This document shows, one piece after another, positions 54,688-63,779 of a DNA stretch of 64,000 nucleotides. A program made the position numbers and the translations under genes. The notes under the pieces were generated by a model, which did no database searches, was not told where the DNA came from, and worked only from the letters and a program-made list of their open reading frames with translations. Numbering within the stretch: position 1 is the stretch's first letter; each line of letters begins with the position of its first letter. Origin of the DNA: Flagellimonas hymeniacidonis (GTDB lineage Bacteria > Bacteroidota > Bacteroidia > Flavobacteriales > Flavobacteriaceae); assembly GCF_008040165.1 (NCBI RefSeq), contig NZ_VRUR01000002.1:1612001-1676000 (forward strand). The letters are read 5' to 3'.

Positions 54688-56127
54688 TTATTTGTTTTCT
54701 ATCTTATTTAGCCGTTTTTCAATAGTTTGATTTTTCTGCTCCAATTGTAGAATGTACAAGGTCAACTCCTCTATCTTTTCTATAAGCAACCGGTTCATTT
54801 CCCCAAGTTCAAATCCATTTTGTTCTACTTCTTTGGCCGATGGTATGTTGGGCAGATGTCCTTTTTCTTTGATATGTTTTTGGATTTCTTCAAGGGAAGG
54901 CAAGTCATAATCCTTAGCAAACACATAATCTGGCCAGTTTCCAGATAACTGCACCTTTACTTCTTCCGTAATCAGCTTACCATCTATGGCCATTTTATAA
55001 CCATTAGGCACAGAGTTAGTCCCAACAGCCACATCTCCTGTATAACTTGCCACGGAGTTGGCCTCGGACCAAACTGAGCCACCTGAGGAACCTCCCCCTG
55101 AACTATTGGTTGTTATGGGCACAGTATTGCTTACTGCACTTTCATTACCTGCCCCATCCAAGGCCGTTGCCGTAAAATTGTATGCGGTATCTGCTGTAAG
55201 CCCTGTAACTTGATGTGCACTCACATTGCCCAAAGTGGCTTCGAGAGCGCCGTCCTTAAATATTTTATATCCCGTAACACCAATATTGTCAGTTGCTCCG
55301 CTCCAAGAAAGGTCGGCCGTTGTTTCTGATTGTCCTGTACTTGCCAGTGTAGGTGCTGTTGGAGGTTGGGTATCTCCTGACGGATTCGTCAGATCATTAT
55401 AGATGGCCTGTATCTCGGATGAGGATAAAGCTTTATTAAAGAATCCTATGTTCTTTATCGTTCCATCAAATTCAAATCCAGTTCCTGTGTTATTCGATGC
55501 ATCCCTCCTAGCACCTATCAAAACATCAAGATCTACAGTTGATGTTCCAATATTATCAGAACTTTGAAGCAAGCCATTAACATATAAAGATTGCTGCGTT
55601 GTTGTTACTACTAAAGTCCAAACCTCATCTTCATCAAACATAGATTGTTGTGCAAAAGTTTCTATTGTTGAGCCAATAGTTGATGAGTAACTTCCAGGAG
55701 ACCCTGATAATCTTGCCATTCCATAACTTGAATTACTTCCAGAAGAAGCTTTTGCTACTAAAAACCCTTGTGTTCCATTATTTTCTCCAAAAGTTGACAT
55801 AATCGTAAACTCATCTGTTCCAGGGATAAAATTCAATGATGCAGGCTTACCCAAGTTGATGGCGCTGTTAGACCCAGAAAAACCAAACTCCTTTTTCCCA
55901 TCCCCAGTAATGTTAAGGGTCACGGTTCCCTCAACCACTATTCCTGAAAGAACACCTGCTTGGTCTATGACCGATGTAACCTGTGAGCCATCCGCTCCAG
56001 TCTGCTCTTCCGCATCGATCCAGGTAACCAATTCAGGAATTCTAGCACTTTGTGGCACCAAACTCGTTGGGTTTTGGGCGAATACCATCATTGGCATCGC
56101 CAACACTATAATCAATATTACTCTCAC
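54688..56127 (-). CDS. FN3 tail-fibre-like exported protein, paralogue 3 (LamG-like N-terminus)
   Basis: 479 residues, signal peptide (near VFAQ). The LamG-like region has the same ARIPEL and AEEQTGADGS start as paralogue 4, and the segment FNKALSSSEIQAIYNDLTNP before the FN3 domain. The linker is one unit shorter (GGGSSGGSV). Conserved C-terminal module with LPNIPSAKEVEQNG. The start overlaps the stop of paralogue 2 by four bases (ATGA), so they are translationally coupled. Confidence 0.83.
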   Translation of the reverse strand: MRVILIIVLAMPMMVFAQNPTSLVPQSARIPELVTWIDAEEQTGADGSQVTSVIDQAGVLSGIVVEGTVTLNITGDGKKEFGFSGSNSAINLGKPASLNFIPGTDEFTIMSTFGENNGTQGFLVAKASSGSNSSYGMARLSGSPGSYSSTIGSTIETFAQQSMFDEDEVWTLVVTTTQQSLYVNGLLQSSDNIGTSTVDLDVLIGARRDASNNTGTGFEFDGTIKNIGFFNKALSSSEIQAIYNDLTNPSGDTQPPTAPTLASTGQSETTADLSWSGATDNIGVTGYKIFKDGALEATLGNVSAHQVTGLTADTAYNFTATALDGAGNESAVSNTVPITTNSSGGGSSGGSVWSEANSVASYTGDVAVGTNSVPNGYKMAIDGKLITEEVKVQLSGNWPDYVFAKDYDLPSLEEIQKHIKEKGHLPNIPSAKEVEQNGFELGEMNRLLIEKIEELTLYILQLEQKNQTIEKRLNKIENK

Positions 56128-57215
56128 TGTTTTTGTTTTAATTGTTCTATTTCCCTTTGTTGTTGAAGAATATAAAGTGTCAACTCCTCTATCTTTTCTA
56201 AAAGCAACCGGTTCATTTCCCCAAGTTGGATTCCATTTTCTTCTACTTCTTTGGCTGAGGGAATGTCGGGAAGGTGCCCTTTTTCTTTAATGTATTTTTG
56301 GATTTCTTCAAGGGTTGGTAATTCATAATCTTTGGCAAACACATAATCTGGCCAGTTGCCTGATAGCTGTACTTTTACTTCTTCCGTGATCAGTTTGCCA
56401 TCTATAGCCATTTTGTAGCCAGTGGGCACAGTACTGGTTCCAACAGCAACATCACCAGTATAACTTGCCACCGAGCTGGTCTCTGTCCAAACCGAGTTTC
56501 CACCTCCAGAAGATCCTCCTCCCGAACTATCAGTTGTTACGGACACAGCGTTACTCACGACACTTTCATTGGTGGCAGCATCCAAGGCTGTTGCCGTAAA
56601 ACTGTAGGCTGTGCTTGCTGTCAAACCAGTAACTTGGTGGGTGTTCACATTGCCCAAGGTGGCTTCGAGGGCGCCATCTTTAAAGATTTTATATCCCGTA
56701 ACACCTGTATTGTCTGTGGCCTCACTCCATGAAAGGTCAACGGTAGTGTCCGTTTGAGCCGTACTCGATAATGTTGGAGCAGTTGGAGCCTGAGAATCTG
56801 TTGTAGTATTTACAAAAGTAATGGTGAAATTATCAACTGCGAATACATTTAAACTACTATCCAAATATTCAACTGTGAATGATAGGTCTCCTACACTTGG
56901 AGACCAACTATGTGCTAAATCATAATCACCGCTTGAATCGCCGCGGTAAGCATAAGGGATTGCGCCCTCAGTTTTAGTATACTCAGAGGTAGTAAAACGT
57001 ACCTGATATGCAATTCCGCTAGTAGTTAGATTAGACGCTACATTCAAGATACTTGCTTCGTTTAAATTCCAAGTGAAATTATTGTTGAAAGAAGGAACTA
57101 AAACACTGTTATTGGCAGCATCTATCAACTGATAAGTATATGTGTTTTGTGCAACTGACTTAAATGGTAATATACATAGAATCAGTATGGGGAATATTGA
57201 AAATACATTTTTCAT
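56124..57215 (-). CDS. FN3 tail-fibre-like exported protein, paralogue 2 (short N-terminus)
   Basis: 363 residues, the smallest of the set. Signal peptide (near SVAQ), an N-terminal beta domain of about 115 residues (TYQLIDAANNSVLVPSFNN), FN3 domain (about 142-232), GGGSSGGGNS linker and the shared C-terminal module, ending in a short coiled-coil (QQQREIEQLKQKQ). It lies one base after paralogue 1. The different N-terminus on an otherwise near-identical C-terminal half is the key oddity of this gene family. Confidence 0.82.
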   Translation of the reverse strand: MKNVFSIFPILILCILPFKSVAQNTYTYQLIDAANNSVLVPSFNNNFTWNLNEASILNVASNLTTSGIAYQVRFTTSEYTKTEGAIPYAYRGDSSGDYDLAHSWSPSVGDLSFTVEYLDSSLNVFAVDNFTITFVNTTTDSQAPTAPTLSSTAQTDTTVDLSWSEATDNTGVTGYKIFKDGALEATLGNVNTHQVTGLTASTAYSFTATALDAATNESVVSNAVSVTTDSSGGGSSGGGNSVWTETSSVASYTGDVAVGTSTVPTGYKMAIDGKLITEEVKVQLSGNWPDYVFAKDYELPTLEEIQKYIKEKGHLPDIPSAKEVEENGIQLGEMNRLLLEKIEELTLYILQQQREIEQLKQKQ

Positions 57216-57216
57216 A

Positions 57217-58914
57217 CTAGGATTTGTTTTCTTTATTTATAACTTTTGCTTCTATTTTTTTAATTTTTTCATTACTCTCTCTTTTCAATTGATTTATCTC
57301 CTTTTTCAATTCAATGATATAAAGCATCTGCTCCTCAATCTTCTCTAGCAGCAATCTGTTCATTTCTCCGATGTCAATACCATTGGCTTCGGTTTCTCTA
57401 GCTGATGGAATATTTGGCAGATGTCCTTTTTCTTTGATATGCTTTTGAACTTCTTCAAGGGAAGGCAGATTATAGTTTTTGGCAAACACATAATCTGGCC
57501 AGTTGCCAGATAGCTGCACCTTTACTTCTTCTGTGATTAGTTTGCCATCTATCGCCATTTTATAACCAGTGGGCACAGTTCCAGTCCCAACAGCAACATC
57601 ACCGGTATAGCTTGCCACCGAACTGGCCTCGGACCACACCGAGCTTCCCCCTCCTGAAGAACCTCCTCCCGAACCATTGGTTGTTACAGACACAGCATTG
57701 CTCACAACACTTTCATTGCCCGCTGCATCCAAGGCAGTTACCGTGAAATTGTATACGGTATCTGCTGTAAGACCTGTAGCTTGATAAGTAATCACATTGC
57801 CCAAGGTGGCTTCTAGAGCGCTATCTTTAAAGATTTTATATCCGGTAACACCAACATTGTCCGTGGCACCGCTCCAGGAAAGGTCGGCTGTAATATCTGA
57901 TTGTCCTGTACTTGAAAGGGTTGGAGCTGTTGGAGGTTGGGTGTCTGATGTGTTAACCGTTCCTTGATAAATTGACAGTTCATCCAATAATAAATAATCT
58001 GTTGTAGGAGTTCCACTACTTCCATATACTTGAAGAATAAACGTTGAACCAGTAGCTTCACCAGTAAATTTAAAAGGCGCATAAGATGTAGTTGGACTGG
58101 TACCTATGTCCACCGATATGTTCGTAAAATGAATGAAGTCCATACCTTGAGTATTAATGGTATTGACTTTTACATAGCCCTCTATAGTGTAGGTTTCACC
58201 TGGAATAGAACTTATTGTTAACCCAGAAAGTTCATATGCACCTGCATTTTTGCCTCCTACCTTTAAGGCATAATTCCCAGCATAAACATCGGCAGATTCT
58301 ACCGTGAGCCAATAATCATTACTCCATGACGCTCCTATTTCAGCACTTTCGTTTGTTTTAGATGCAGCAGATGGTTCAGTATAAAGGATTGATCCCTGTT
58401 GGTTAACTGGCTGTACAGAAACACTGCTTATATATATTTTGTTATTCAGGCCGCTATCTAAAGTCGCGTAAGAAGTAATCACAAAATCATTTCCATCTGA
58501 TGTTACCGTGAAGGTATAATCCTGATAGACATTCGATATAACTGATGTATTAATGCTCTCTTGTATCCCAAACCAGGCAAAGAAGGATCCATTGCTTGTA
58601 TTACCGGCATCATTTCTTGCACGAATCACTACATTATACTGAGCTCCATTGGTAAGTCCGGTAATCGTGGTTCTCGCGGCATTAAAGCCAGTTCCACTAT
58701 TTCCTGTAACGACAATGGAATGATTACTTGAACCATCGGTCTCTGAAATCGTGGTTACTGTGGTTACTCCATACGCCGTCCAACCAGTGGTTGAATTATT
58801 CTCATCACCTATGTTGGTCGCATTGCTGTGCGTATATAATTCTTGAGCTAATCCATTGGTGATAGAAAACAGAATTCCACAAATGCAGGGAATAAAAATT
58901 CTTGCCCTTCTCAT
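57217..58914 (-). CDS. FN3 tail-fibre-like exported protein, paralogue 1 (two jelly-roll-like domains)
   Basis: 565 residues, the first gene of the 16.6-kb operon. Signal peptide (near GLAQE), two carbohydrate-binding-like jelly-roll regions (about 22-165 and 180-318, with YNVVIRARNDAGN and YALKVGGKNAGAY), FN3 (about 325-415), GGGSSGGGSS linker and the conserved C-terminal module with a charged coiled-coil tail (ESNEKIKKIEAKVINKENK). The promoter for the operon should lie in 58915-59221. Function: possibly surface adhesins or fibre tips; not shown. Confidence 0.82.
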   Translation of the reverse strand: MRRARIFIPCICGILFSITNGLAQELYTHSNATNIGDENNSTTGWTAYGVTTVTTISETDGSSNHSIVVTGNSGTGFNAARTTITGLTNGAQYNVVIRARNDAGNTSNGSFFAWFGIQESINTSVISNVYQDYTFTVTSDGNDFVITSYATLDSGLNNKIYISSVSVQPVNQQGSILYTEPSAASKTNESAEIGASWSNDYWLTVESADVYAGNYALKVGGKNAGAYELSGLTISSIPGETYTIEGYVKVNTINTQGMDFIHFTNISVDIGTSPTTSYAPFKFTGEATGSTFILQVYGSSGTPTTDYLLLDELSIYQGTVNTSDTQPPTAPTLSSTGQSDITADLSWSGATDNVGVTGYKIFKDSALEATLGNVITYQATGLTADTVYNFTVTALDAAGNESVVSNAVSVTTNGSGGGSSGGGSSVWSEASSVASYTGDVAVGTGTVPTGYKMAIDGKLITEEVKVQLSGNWPDYVFAKNYNLPSLEEVQKHIKEKGHLPNIPSARETEANGIDIGEMNRLLLEKIEEQMLYIIELKKEINQLKRESNEKIKKIEAKVINKENKS

Positions 58915-59221
58915 GTTAGGTTGATTTAGATTAAAAGGAATGTTTGGCTATAGAAAAGTAGTAAATAATTAGTAGGAATTTTACTTCATTTTTTGAGGAA
59001 AGTTAACTTCACATAAGAGTGGGTATTAAAAGTTTTCTCAAACAACTGAAAATTAAAAGCTTACAATATTTATTCGTTGTTGATAATTTTTCTGATTTTT
59101 TAATCTTTAAAAATTTATTGAAAATTCTATAGAATATTGTATTAAAAAAACTACATTTCGAGTAGGATGCAATTCTATACTTACGTGAGTAACAAACAAT
59201 TCATTATTGACCAATAATCCA
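58915..59221. other. Divergent promoter region of the FN3-RHS operon and right T2SS-like operon
   Basis: About 307 AT-rich bases. It must drive two large operons in opposite directions, but I found no confident promoter element or operator. Several A- and T-runs lie at 58981-59180. Confidence 0.5.
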
Positions 59222-59656
59222 ATGAAAAGTATATTCAAAAAATGGTCCAGTGACTTCCATATGAAAAGGCTATACGCGATTAATTTGCAAGAAACCCTAA
59301 TTGTATTGGCCATTATAGGCATTCTGCTCTTATTGGCCCTTCCCAACCTTATGCCCTTGATATCCAAGGCAAAGAGTGTTGAGGCACAGGTGCAATTAAA
59401 GGCTATTTACAATGCCCAGACCACCTACAGGTATATGCACAGCAAATATTCCAATGGGATGGGCGAACTGGACTTTGAGGCACCAAGGACCGTAAAGGAA
59501 AATGGAACGGCCAATTATATATATGAAATACTTAGTGCGGACAATGCCACTTTTAAAGCTAGGGCATCTGCCATCACCGATTTTGACGGGGATGGAATCT
59601 TCAATGTGTGGGAAGTTGATGAAAATGGTAATCCAAAACAGCTAATAAAAGATTGA
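59222..59656 (+). CDS. GspG-like major pseudopilin
   Basis: Probable major pilin of the T2SS-like pseudopilus. The frame is open from a TTG at 59207, and ATGs at 59222 and 59261 are in frame; I chose 59222. After the leader MKRLYA a prepilin helix follows (INLQETLIVLAIIGILLLLA) with Glu at +5, then a long alpha helix (KAKSVEAQVQLKAIYNAQTT) and a small C-terminal domain containing DFDGDGIFNVWE, a calcium-binding-like loop as in GspG. First gene of the right operon; its end overlaps the peptidase start. Confidence 0.85.
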   Translation: MKSIFKKWSSDFHMKRLYAINLQETLIVLAIIGILLLLALPNLMPLISKAKSVEAQVQLKAIYNAQTTYRYMHSKYSNGMGELDFEAPRTVKENGTANYIYEILSADNATFKARASAITDFDGDGIFNVWEVDENGNPKQLIKD

Positions 59657-60141
59657 TTTTTACTTTAAAACTATTGCTAATGGGGTGTCTTGGGTTTATA
59701 GCCTTTCAGGATTTTAAGGAACGTAAAGTTCTTTGGTTCTTGTTTCCATTTGCCATGGTTTTATTTGGGCTTGTACATTTCCTACAAATTGATGGGCTAA
59801 ACCTCTTCTCCCATTATATCCTTATCAATTCTGTGCTCATCACCAGTATTATTGGAATACTCTTTATATACACCAAGTTCATTTTAAAGAAAAAATTCCT
59901 TGACCATAGTTTAGGCCTAGGGGATATTCTCTTTTTCTATGCCTTTGGGTTGGGATTTCCCTCTGTCACATTTATAATTCTCTTCGCCAGCGCGGTCATA
60001 TTTTCATTATTGGTTTTCTTATTGCTTAACAAACGGTTAGGGCTTGATACCGTTCCGTTGGCAGGCTTAATGGGCCTTTTTCTTGTATTCGTGGTTTTAG
60101 TCAATCTTATTTCCAAATCCCCTTCGCTATATGCCTATTGA
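59653..60141 (+). CDS. Type IV prepilin peptidase (A24 family), short form
   Basis: Aspartic membrane protease that cleaves the prepilin leaders of the pilin-like proteins in this locus. 162 residues with six hydrophobic segments. The two catalytic Asp are visible: FQDFKERKV near residue 20 and GLGDILFF near residue 89. The N-terminal methyltransferase domain of full PilD enzymes is missing, as in many A24 peptidases. The start is uncertain: TTG at 59653 overlaps the pilin stop, and an ATG at 59677 is possible. It overlaps gspE by 11 bases. Confidence 0.85.
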   Translation: MIFTLKLLLMGCLGFIAFQDFKERKVLWFLFPFAMVLFGLVHFLQIDGLNLFSHYILINSVLITSIIGILFIYTKFILKKKFLDHSLGLGDILFFYAFGLGFPSVTFIILFASAVIFSLLVFLLLNKRLGLDTVPLAGLMGLFLVFVVLVNLISKSPSLYAY

Positions 60142-61552
60142 TACAAAGAAGAATTTACTTATAGCACCGAGCTTGGTACAGCGAATTACTGCGGAGCAGG
60201 CATTTTTTTATAGGATTGTTCCAAAAGAAATAATAGATGATGTTTTGATATTTTGGACCGATGCCCCGTCACCTGACAGTTTGCTTTCTGAACTCAGAAT
60301 AGTCTTGGACTGTGCCCTAGAGCTGGCACCCCTGCCCACTGATGAGTTACAGGATTTTTTGGCGGCCAATTATCGAAAAGCGCAAACTGTACAAAACAGT
60401 GAATTGCATTACACTCCCGATTTTTTGGAAAAAATATTGGTCGATGCCAAAACTATCGGTAGCAGTGATATCCATTTTGAACCTTATGAGACTTTATGTA
60501 GGGTTAGGTTTCGGTTGGATGGAAAATTGGTGGAGCAATTCAGTATTCCCATTCAGGAATACCCGACCATAATCAATAAAATAAAGATTAGGGCAGATCT
60601 TGATATTGCAGAAAAACGTTTGCCACAAGATGGACGGATAACCATGAAATCCAACGGGAGTGAATTTGACATTCGTGTCTCTTCCCTACCCACATTGTTT
60701 GGAGAAAAAATTGTGCTACGTATTCTGAACAAGGATACAAAATCAGTAAGCCTAGTAGATCTAGGGTTTAATGAAATTGAACTTCGTAGGTACAAAGAAG
60801 GGATTAAAATCCCCAACGGAATCATCCTTATATCGGGTCCTACCGGTTCAGGTAAAACTACAACCCTATATGCCACCTTAAAATTGCTCAATGATTCCAA
60901 GACCAACATTCTGACCATAGAGGATCCTATAGAATATACATTGGAAGGAGTGAATCAAGTTCAGTTAAAAGAAAACATTGGGCTGGACTTTGCCAGTGCG
61001 TTACGGACATTTTTACGACAAGATCCAGATATTATAATGGTTGGGGAAATACGTGATGTTAAGACCGCGAACATGGCCATTAGAGCTGCCTTGACCGGGC
61101 ACTTGGTTTTATCAACAATACATACCAATTCGGCCTGGGCCACCATTTCAAGACTTATTGATATGGGCATTCCTCCATTTCTCATTGCCAGTACCTTGAA
61201 CATTAGTGTCGCACAGCGTTTAGTAAGACAGTTATGTTCGCACTGTAAACAAAAAGATAAGGTGAAATCTGAACTTTTTCCAGAAGGTTTCAACCCACCA
61301 AAAGACCTTACCCACCATTATGCCCCAATGGGATGTCAGACATGTCATCATACTGGTTACAGTGGAAGAAAGGCCATTTATGAAATAATACCCATCACCA
61401 GTTCCCTAACTCCTTTAATAAAAAACAATGCATTGGACATAAATGATTATTTGAAAGAAAATAATATACGTAGCCTTAAGGATAATGCGCTTTTATTGAT
61501 AAAGGAGGGCGCAACATCCATTGAAGAAATATACCCTTTGTTAACCAATTGA
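60131..61552 (+). CDS. GspE/PilB-family secretion ATPase
   Basis: Hexameric ATPase that powers pseudopilus assembly. The 473 residues show an N-terminal MshEN-like domain, the catalytic core with Walker A GPTGSGKTTTL near residue 236, Asp/His boxes and Walker B region (IIMVGEIRD near 302-310), and a C-terminal tetracysteine zinc site (CSHC near 369 and CQTC near 402). The zinc site places it in the GspE/PilB group, not the retraction (PilT) group. It lies between the peptidase and the secretin on the plus strand; its platform partner is the distant gspF at 32290. Confidence 0.95.
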   Translation: MPIDTKKNLLIAPSLVQRITAEQAFFYRIVPKEIIDDVLIFWTDAPSPDSLLSELRIVLDCALELAPLPTDELQDFLAANYRKAQTVQNSELHYTPDFLEKILVDAKTIGSSDIHFEPYETLCRVRFRLDGKLVEQFSIPIQEYPTIINKIKIRADLDIAEKRLPQDGRITMKSNGSEFDIRVSSLPTLFGEKIVLRILNKDTKSVSLVDLGFNEIELRRYKEGIKIPNGIILISGPTGSGKTTTLYATLKLLNDSKTNILTIEDPIEYTLEGVNQVQLKENIGLDFASALRTFLRQDPDIIMVGEIRDVKTANMAIRAALTGHLVLSTIHTNSAWATISRLIDMGIPPFLIASTLNISVAQRLVRQLCSHCKQKDKVKSELFPEGFNPPKDLTHHYAPMGCQTCHHTGYSGRKAIYEIIPITSSLTPLIKNNALDINDYLKENNIRSLKDNALLLIKEGATSIEEIYPLLTN

Positions 61553-61556
61553 TTTG

Positions 61557-63779
61557 ATGAAAAAGAACCTATTGTTGATTTTTTTGTTGCTCTCTTTTTT
61601 CTCCTATGGACAGGAAGAAACCAGAATACAGAATATAAAGAACAATCTGGAAGTCCTTTCCGTGGATAACCCAGGGCTTTCCGAGAATTTAAAACTTGAT
61701 ATCAATGTAAACAGTGTCTCGCTTTCCAATTTTTTATTAGCGGTATCCCAAGTGCATAAAGTAAACATCAATATAGATCCTGGGCTGCAAGGCATTAATA
61801 TTGTAAATAATTTTTCAAATGTCACCGTTGCTGATTTACTGGTGTTCCTCTGTAAACAATACAGTTTGGACATCAACTTTACAGGTAACATTCTTTCTAT
61901 CCAAAAATTTCAACCCCCTCCAGAAATCGTTCCAGAAAAAGAAGTTTCTGTGGGTTTTGACGCTTTGAACAATCTCCTTTCTATGGATTTAAATGGAGAT
62001 ATGCTCGAAAAAACATTTCGGAAAATTATTGATGTTTCGGGACAGAATCTATTATACAACAGCGGAATGGAAAATATTCCTTTGAACCTATATATTAAAG
62101 ATGTGCCCATTGACGTGGCGATGGAAAAACTGGCTGAGACCAACAATTTAAAATACTCAAAATCTAGGGATGGTTTTTATCTTTTTGATCAGATCAACCA
62201 AAATGTTTCAAATCCTGGTGCTCCAAATTCAGGAAATAGGGGAATTGGTAATAACAATTTCCATTATCAGGTATTGGACACCATCAATAGGGTGCTAAAT
62301 GTGGATTTTAACAATGTTCCCATTGCTGATATCGTAAGAGAAATAAGTTTGGACCTGGACTTGGATGTTTATGTTGCCACTCCCTTGACCGAGGCAGGAA
62401 ACGTCAGTTTTAAGGCAAAACAAATTTACTATGATGAATTGTTGACCAAAATATTTGAAAGCAAAGCAACTTACACAGATAATCCAGTCAATAATACTTC
62501 TTCCCAATACGCGACTGGTCAATCTCAAAATAGAAATCAAAACAGAGCGGCTCTTAATCCGGCACCAAGCACCAATACTTCCCGTTTTACATTTAAGAAA
62601 GAAAACGACCGCTATTTTTTTGGAACAGCGGACCAATTGAGTGTAAGAAAATTGGAAATTGTGCAAATGATGCATCGTTCGGTGGAGTTGCTGGGAGACC
62701 CCATGCAGTCCGGGGGTTTTGGTAGATCTGCCGGGAGAACAGTAGGTGGTGGAGTCAATTATTTAGGCAATGGGTTTCAAAATAACAATAATGGGTTTGG
62801 TAACAATCAGGGCAACTTTGGTCAAAATACCAACAATGCAAGAAGAATCAATACTCAAGCCAGTCCATTTAACGAACGTGCTTCCAATGCCGAGGCCATA
62901 GTTAATATTTTGCCAGATGATGTCATTGCCGACCTCGACATAAAAATAGATTATGAGCTGAACAGCTTCTTGATCAGTGGTCCTGCAGCGAACATTAACC
63001 GGTTTAAAAAATTCATAAAGCAAATTGATAAGCCCGTCCCGGTAATACTTATTGAAGTTATGTTGATCGAGGTCAGAAAATCCGCTACCATTGAGACCGG
63101 TATTAGTTGGGGAATCGGCGATGAACCTGTAAAAACCTCCGGAGGTATATTTCCTGAAGCCGATTTGACACTGGGAGCTAAGACTGTCAATAAGATCATT
63201 GGTGGTTTTGATGGGTTTGGCTCCTTTAATATTGGTAGGGTGGTCCCAGAGTTTTTTGCAACTATCAAAGCGATGGAATCCAACGGAAACATAAAGATCA
63301 GATCGACGCCCAAGCTTTCTACCTTAAACGGACACCGTGCCAATCTTTCTATTGGGGAGACTACCTATTATGTGGTTACAAGCCAGAATTTTTTTGGGTC
63401 ACAGATACCCACTACTTCTGAGGTTCGAAATTTTCAACCCATAGATGCACAACTTGCCGTAAGTATAAAGCCATTGGTTTCCGGAAATGGTCAAGTAACC
63501 TTGGATATTAATGTAATACAGTCAGACTTTAGCTCTGAGCGCATAGATGAAGACGCCCCGCCAGGACTTACCTCAAGGGAATTTAGTTCGATCATCAGAA
63601 TGCAAAATCAAGATTTGGCTATTTTGGGGGGATTGGAAGAAAAAGTAAAAAATGACTCAGGTAGCGGTGTTCCCTTTCTAGCAAGAATCCCAGTGATCAA
63701 ATGGCTATTTAGCAAAAGGAAAAGAGAGGATAGCAAACAAAAGCTTACCATTTTAATTAAACCAACAGTTATCTACTAG
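61557..63779 (+). CDS. GspD/PilQ-family secretin
   Basis: Outer-membrane secretin channel. The frame is open from a TTG at 61554, but the ATG at 61557 is the sensible start, 4 bases after gspE; 740 residues. Signal peptide near SYGQE, an N-terminal STN/N0-like region (NVSVSLSNFLLAVSQVH), N1-type domains to about residue 300, a Gly/Asn-rich insert (about 400-430), and the secretin domain (PVILIEVMLIEVRKSATIE, then LGGLEEKVKNDSGSGVPFL). The insert and short N3 are unusual but not disabling. A following gene begins within its stop codon. Confidence 0.93.
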   Translation: MKKNLLLIFLLLSFFSYGQEETRIQNIKNNLEVLSVDNPGLSENLKLDINVNSVSLSNFLLAVSQVHKVNINIDPGLQGINIVNNFSNVTVADLLVFLCKQYSLDINFTGNILSIQKFQPPPEIVPEKEVSVGFDALNNLLSMDLNGDMLEKTFRKIIDVSGQNLLYNSGMENIPLNLYIKDVPIDVAMEKLAETNNLKYSKSRDGFYLFDQINQNVSNPGAPNSGNRGIGNNNFHYQVLDTINRVLNVDFNNVPIADIVREISLDLDLDVYVATPLTEAGNVSFKAKQIYYDELLTKIFESKATYTDNPVNNTSSQYATGQSQNRNQNRAALNPAPSTNTSRFTFKKENDRYFFGTADQLSVRKLEIVQMMHRSVELLGDPMQSGGFGRSAGRTVGGGVNYLGNGFQNNNNGFGNNQGNFGQNTNNARRINTQASPFNERASNAEAIVNILPDDVIADLDIKIDYELNSFLISGPAANINRFKKFIKQIDKPVPVILIEVMLIEVRKSATIETGISWGIGDEPVKTSGGIFPEADLTLGAKTVNKIIGGFDGFGSFNIGRVVPEFFATIKAMESNGNIKIRSTPKLSTLNGHRANLSIGETTYYVVTSQNFFGSQIPTTSEVRNFQPIDAQLAVSIKPLVSGNGQVTLDINVIQSDFSSERIDEDAPPGLTSREFSSIIRMQNQDLAILGGLEEKVKNDSGSGVPFLARIPVIKWLFSKRKREDSKQKLTILIKPTVIY

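Larger units (their letters stand above)
52021..57945 (-). repeat. Five dispersed copies of a roughly 0.7-kb coding module (FN3, linker and C-terminal domain)
   Basis: The DNA for the FN3 domain, Gly/Ser linker and C-terminal module is closely similar in five genes, at about 52021-52735, 53232-53930, 54688-55375, 56124-56790 and 57217-57945. Long near-identical DNA spaced at about 0.7-1.4 kb should recombine readily, swapping or deleting N-terminal domains. Confidence 0.8.

Noticed and set aside
55856-56290. 144-residue plus-strand frame across two FN3 paralogues
   Set aside because: Antisense to two well-supported coding regions; spans their overlap.
52021-57945. Repeated sequence that might suggest a CRISPR array
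   Set aside because: Repeats are about 0.7 kb of coding sequence in five genes, not short repeats with spacers.
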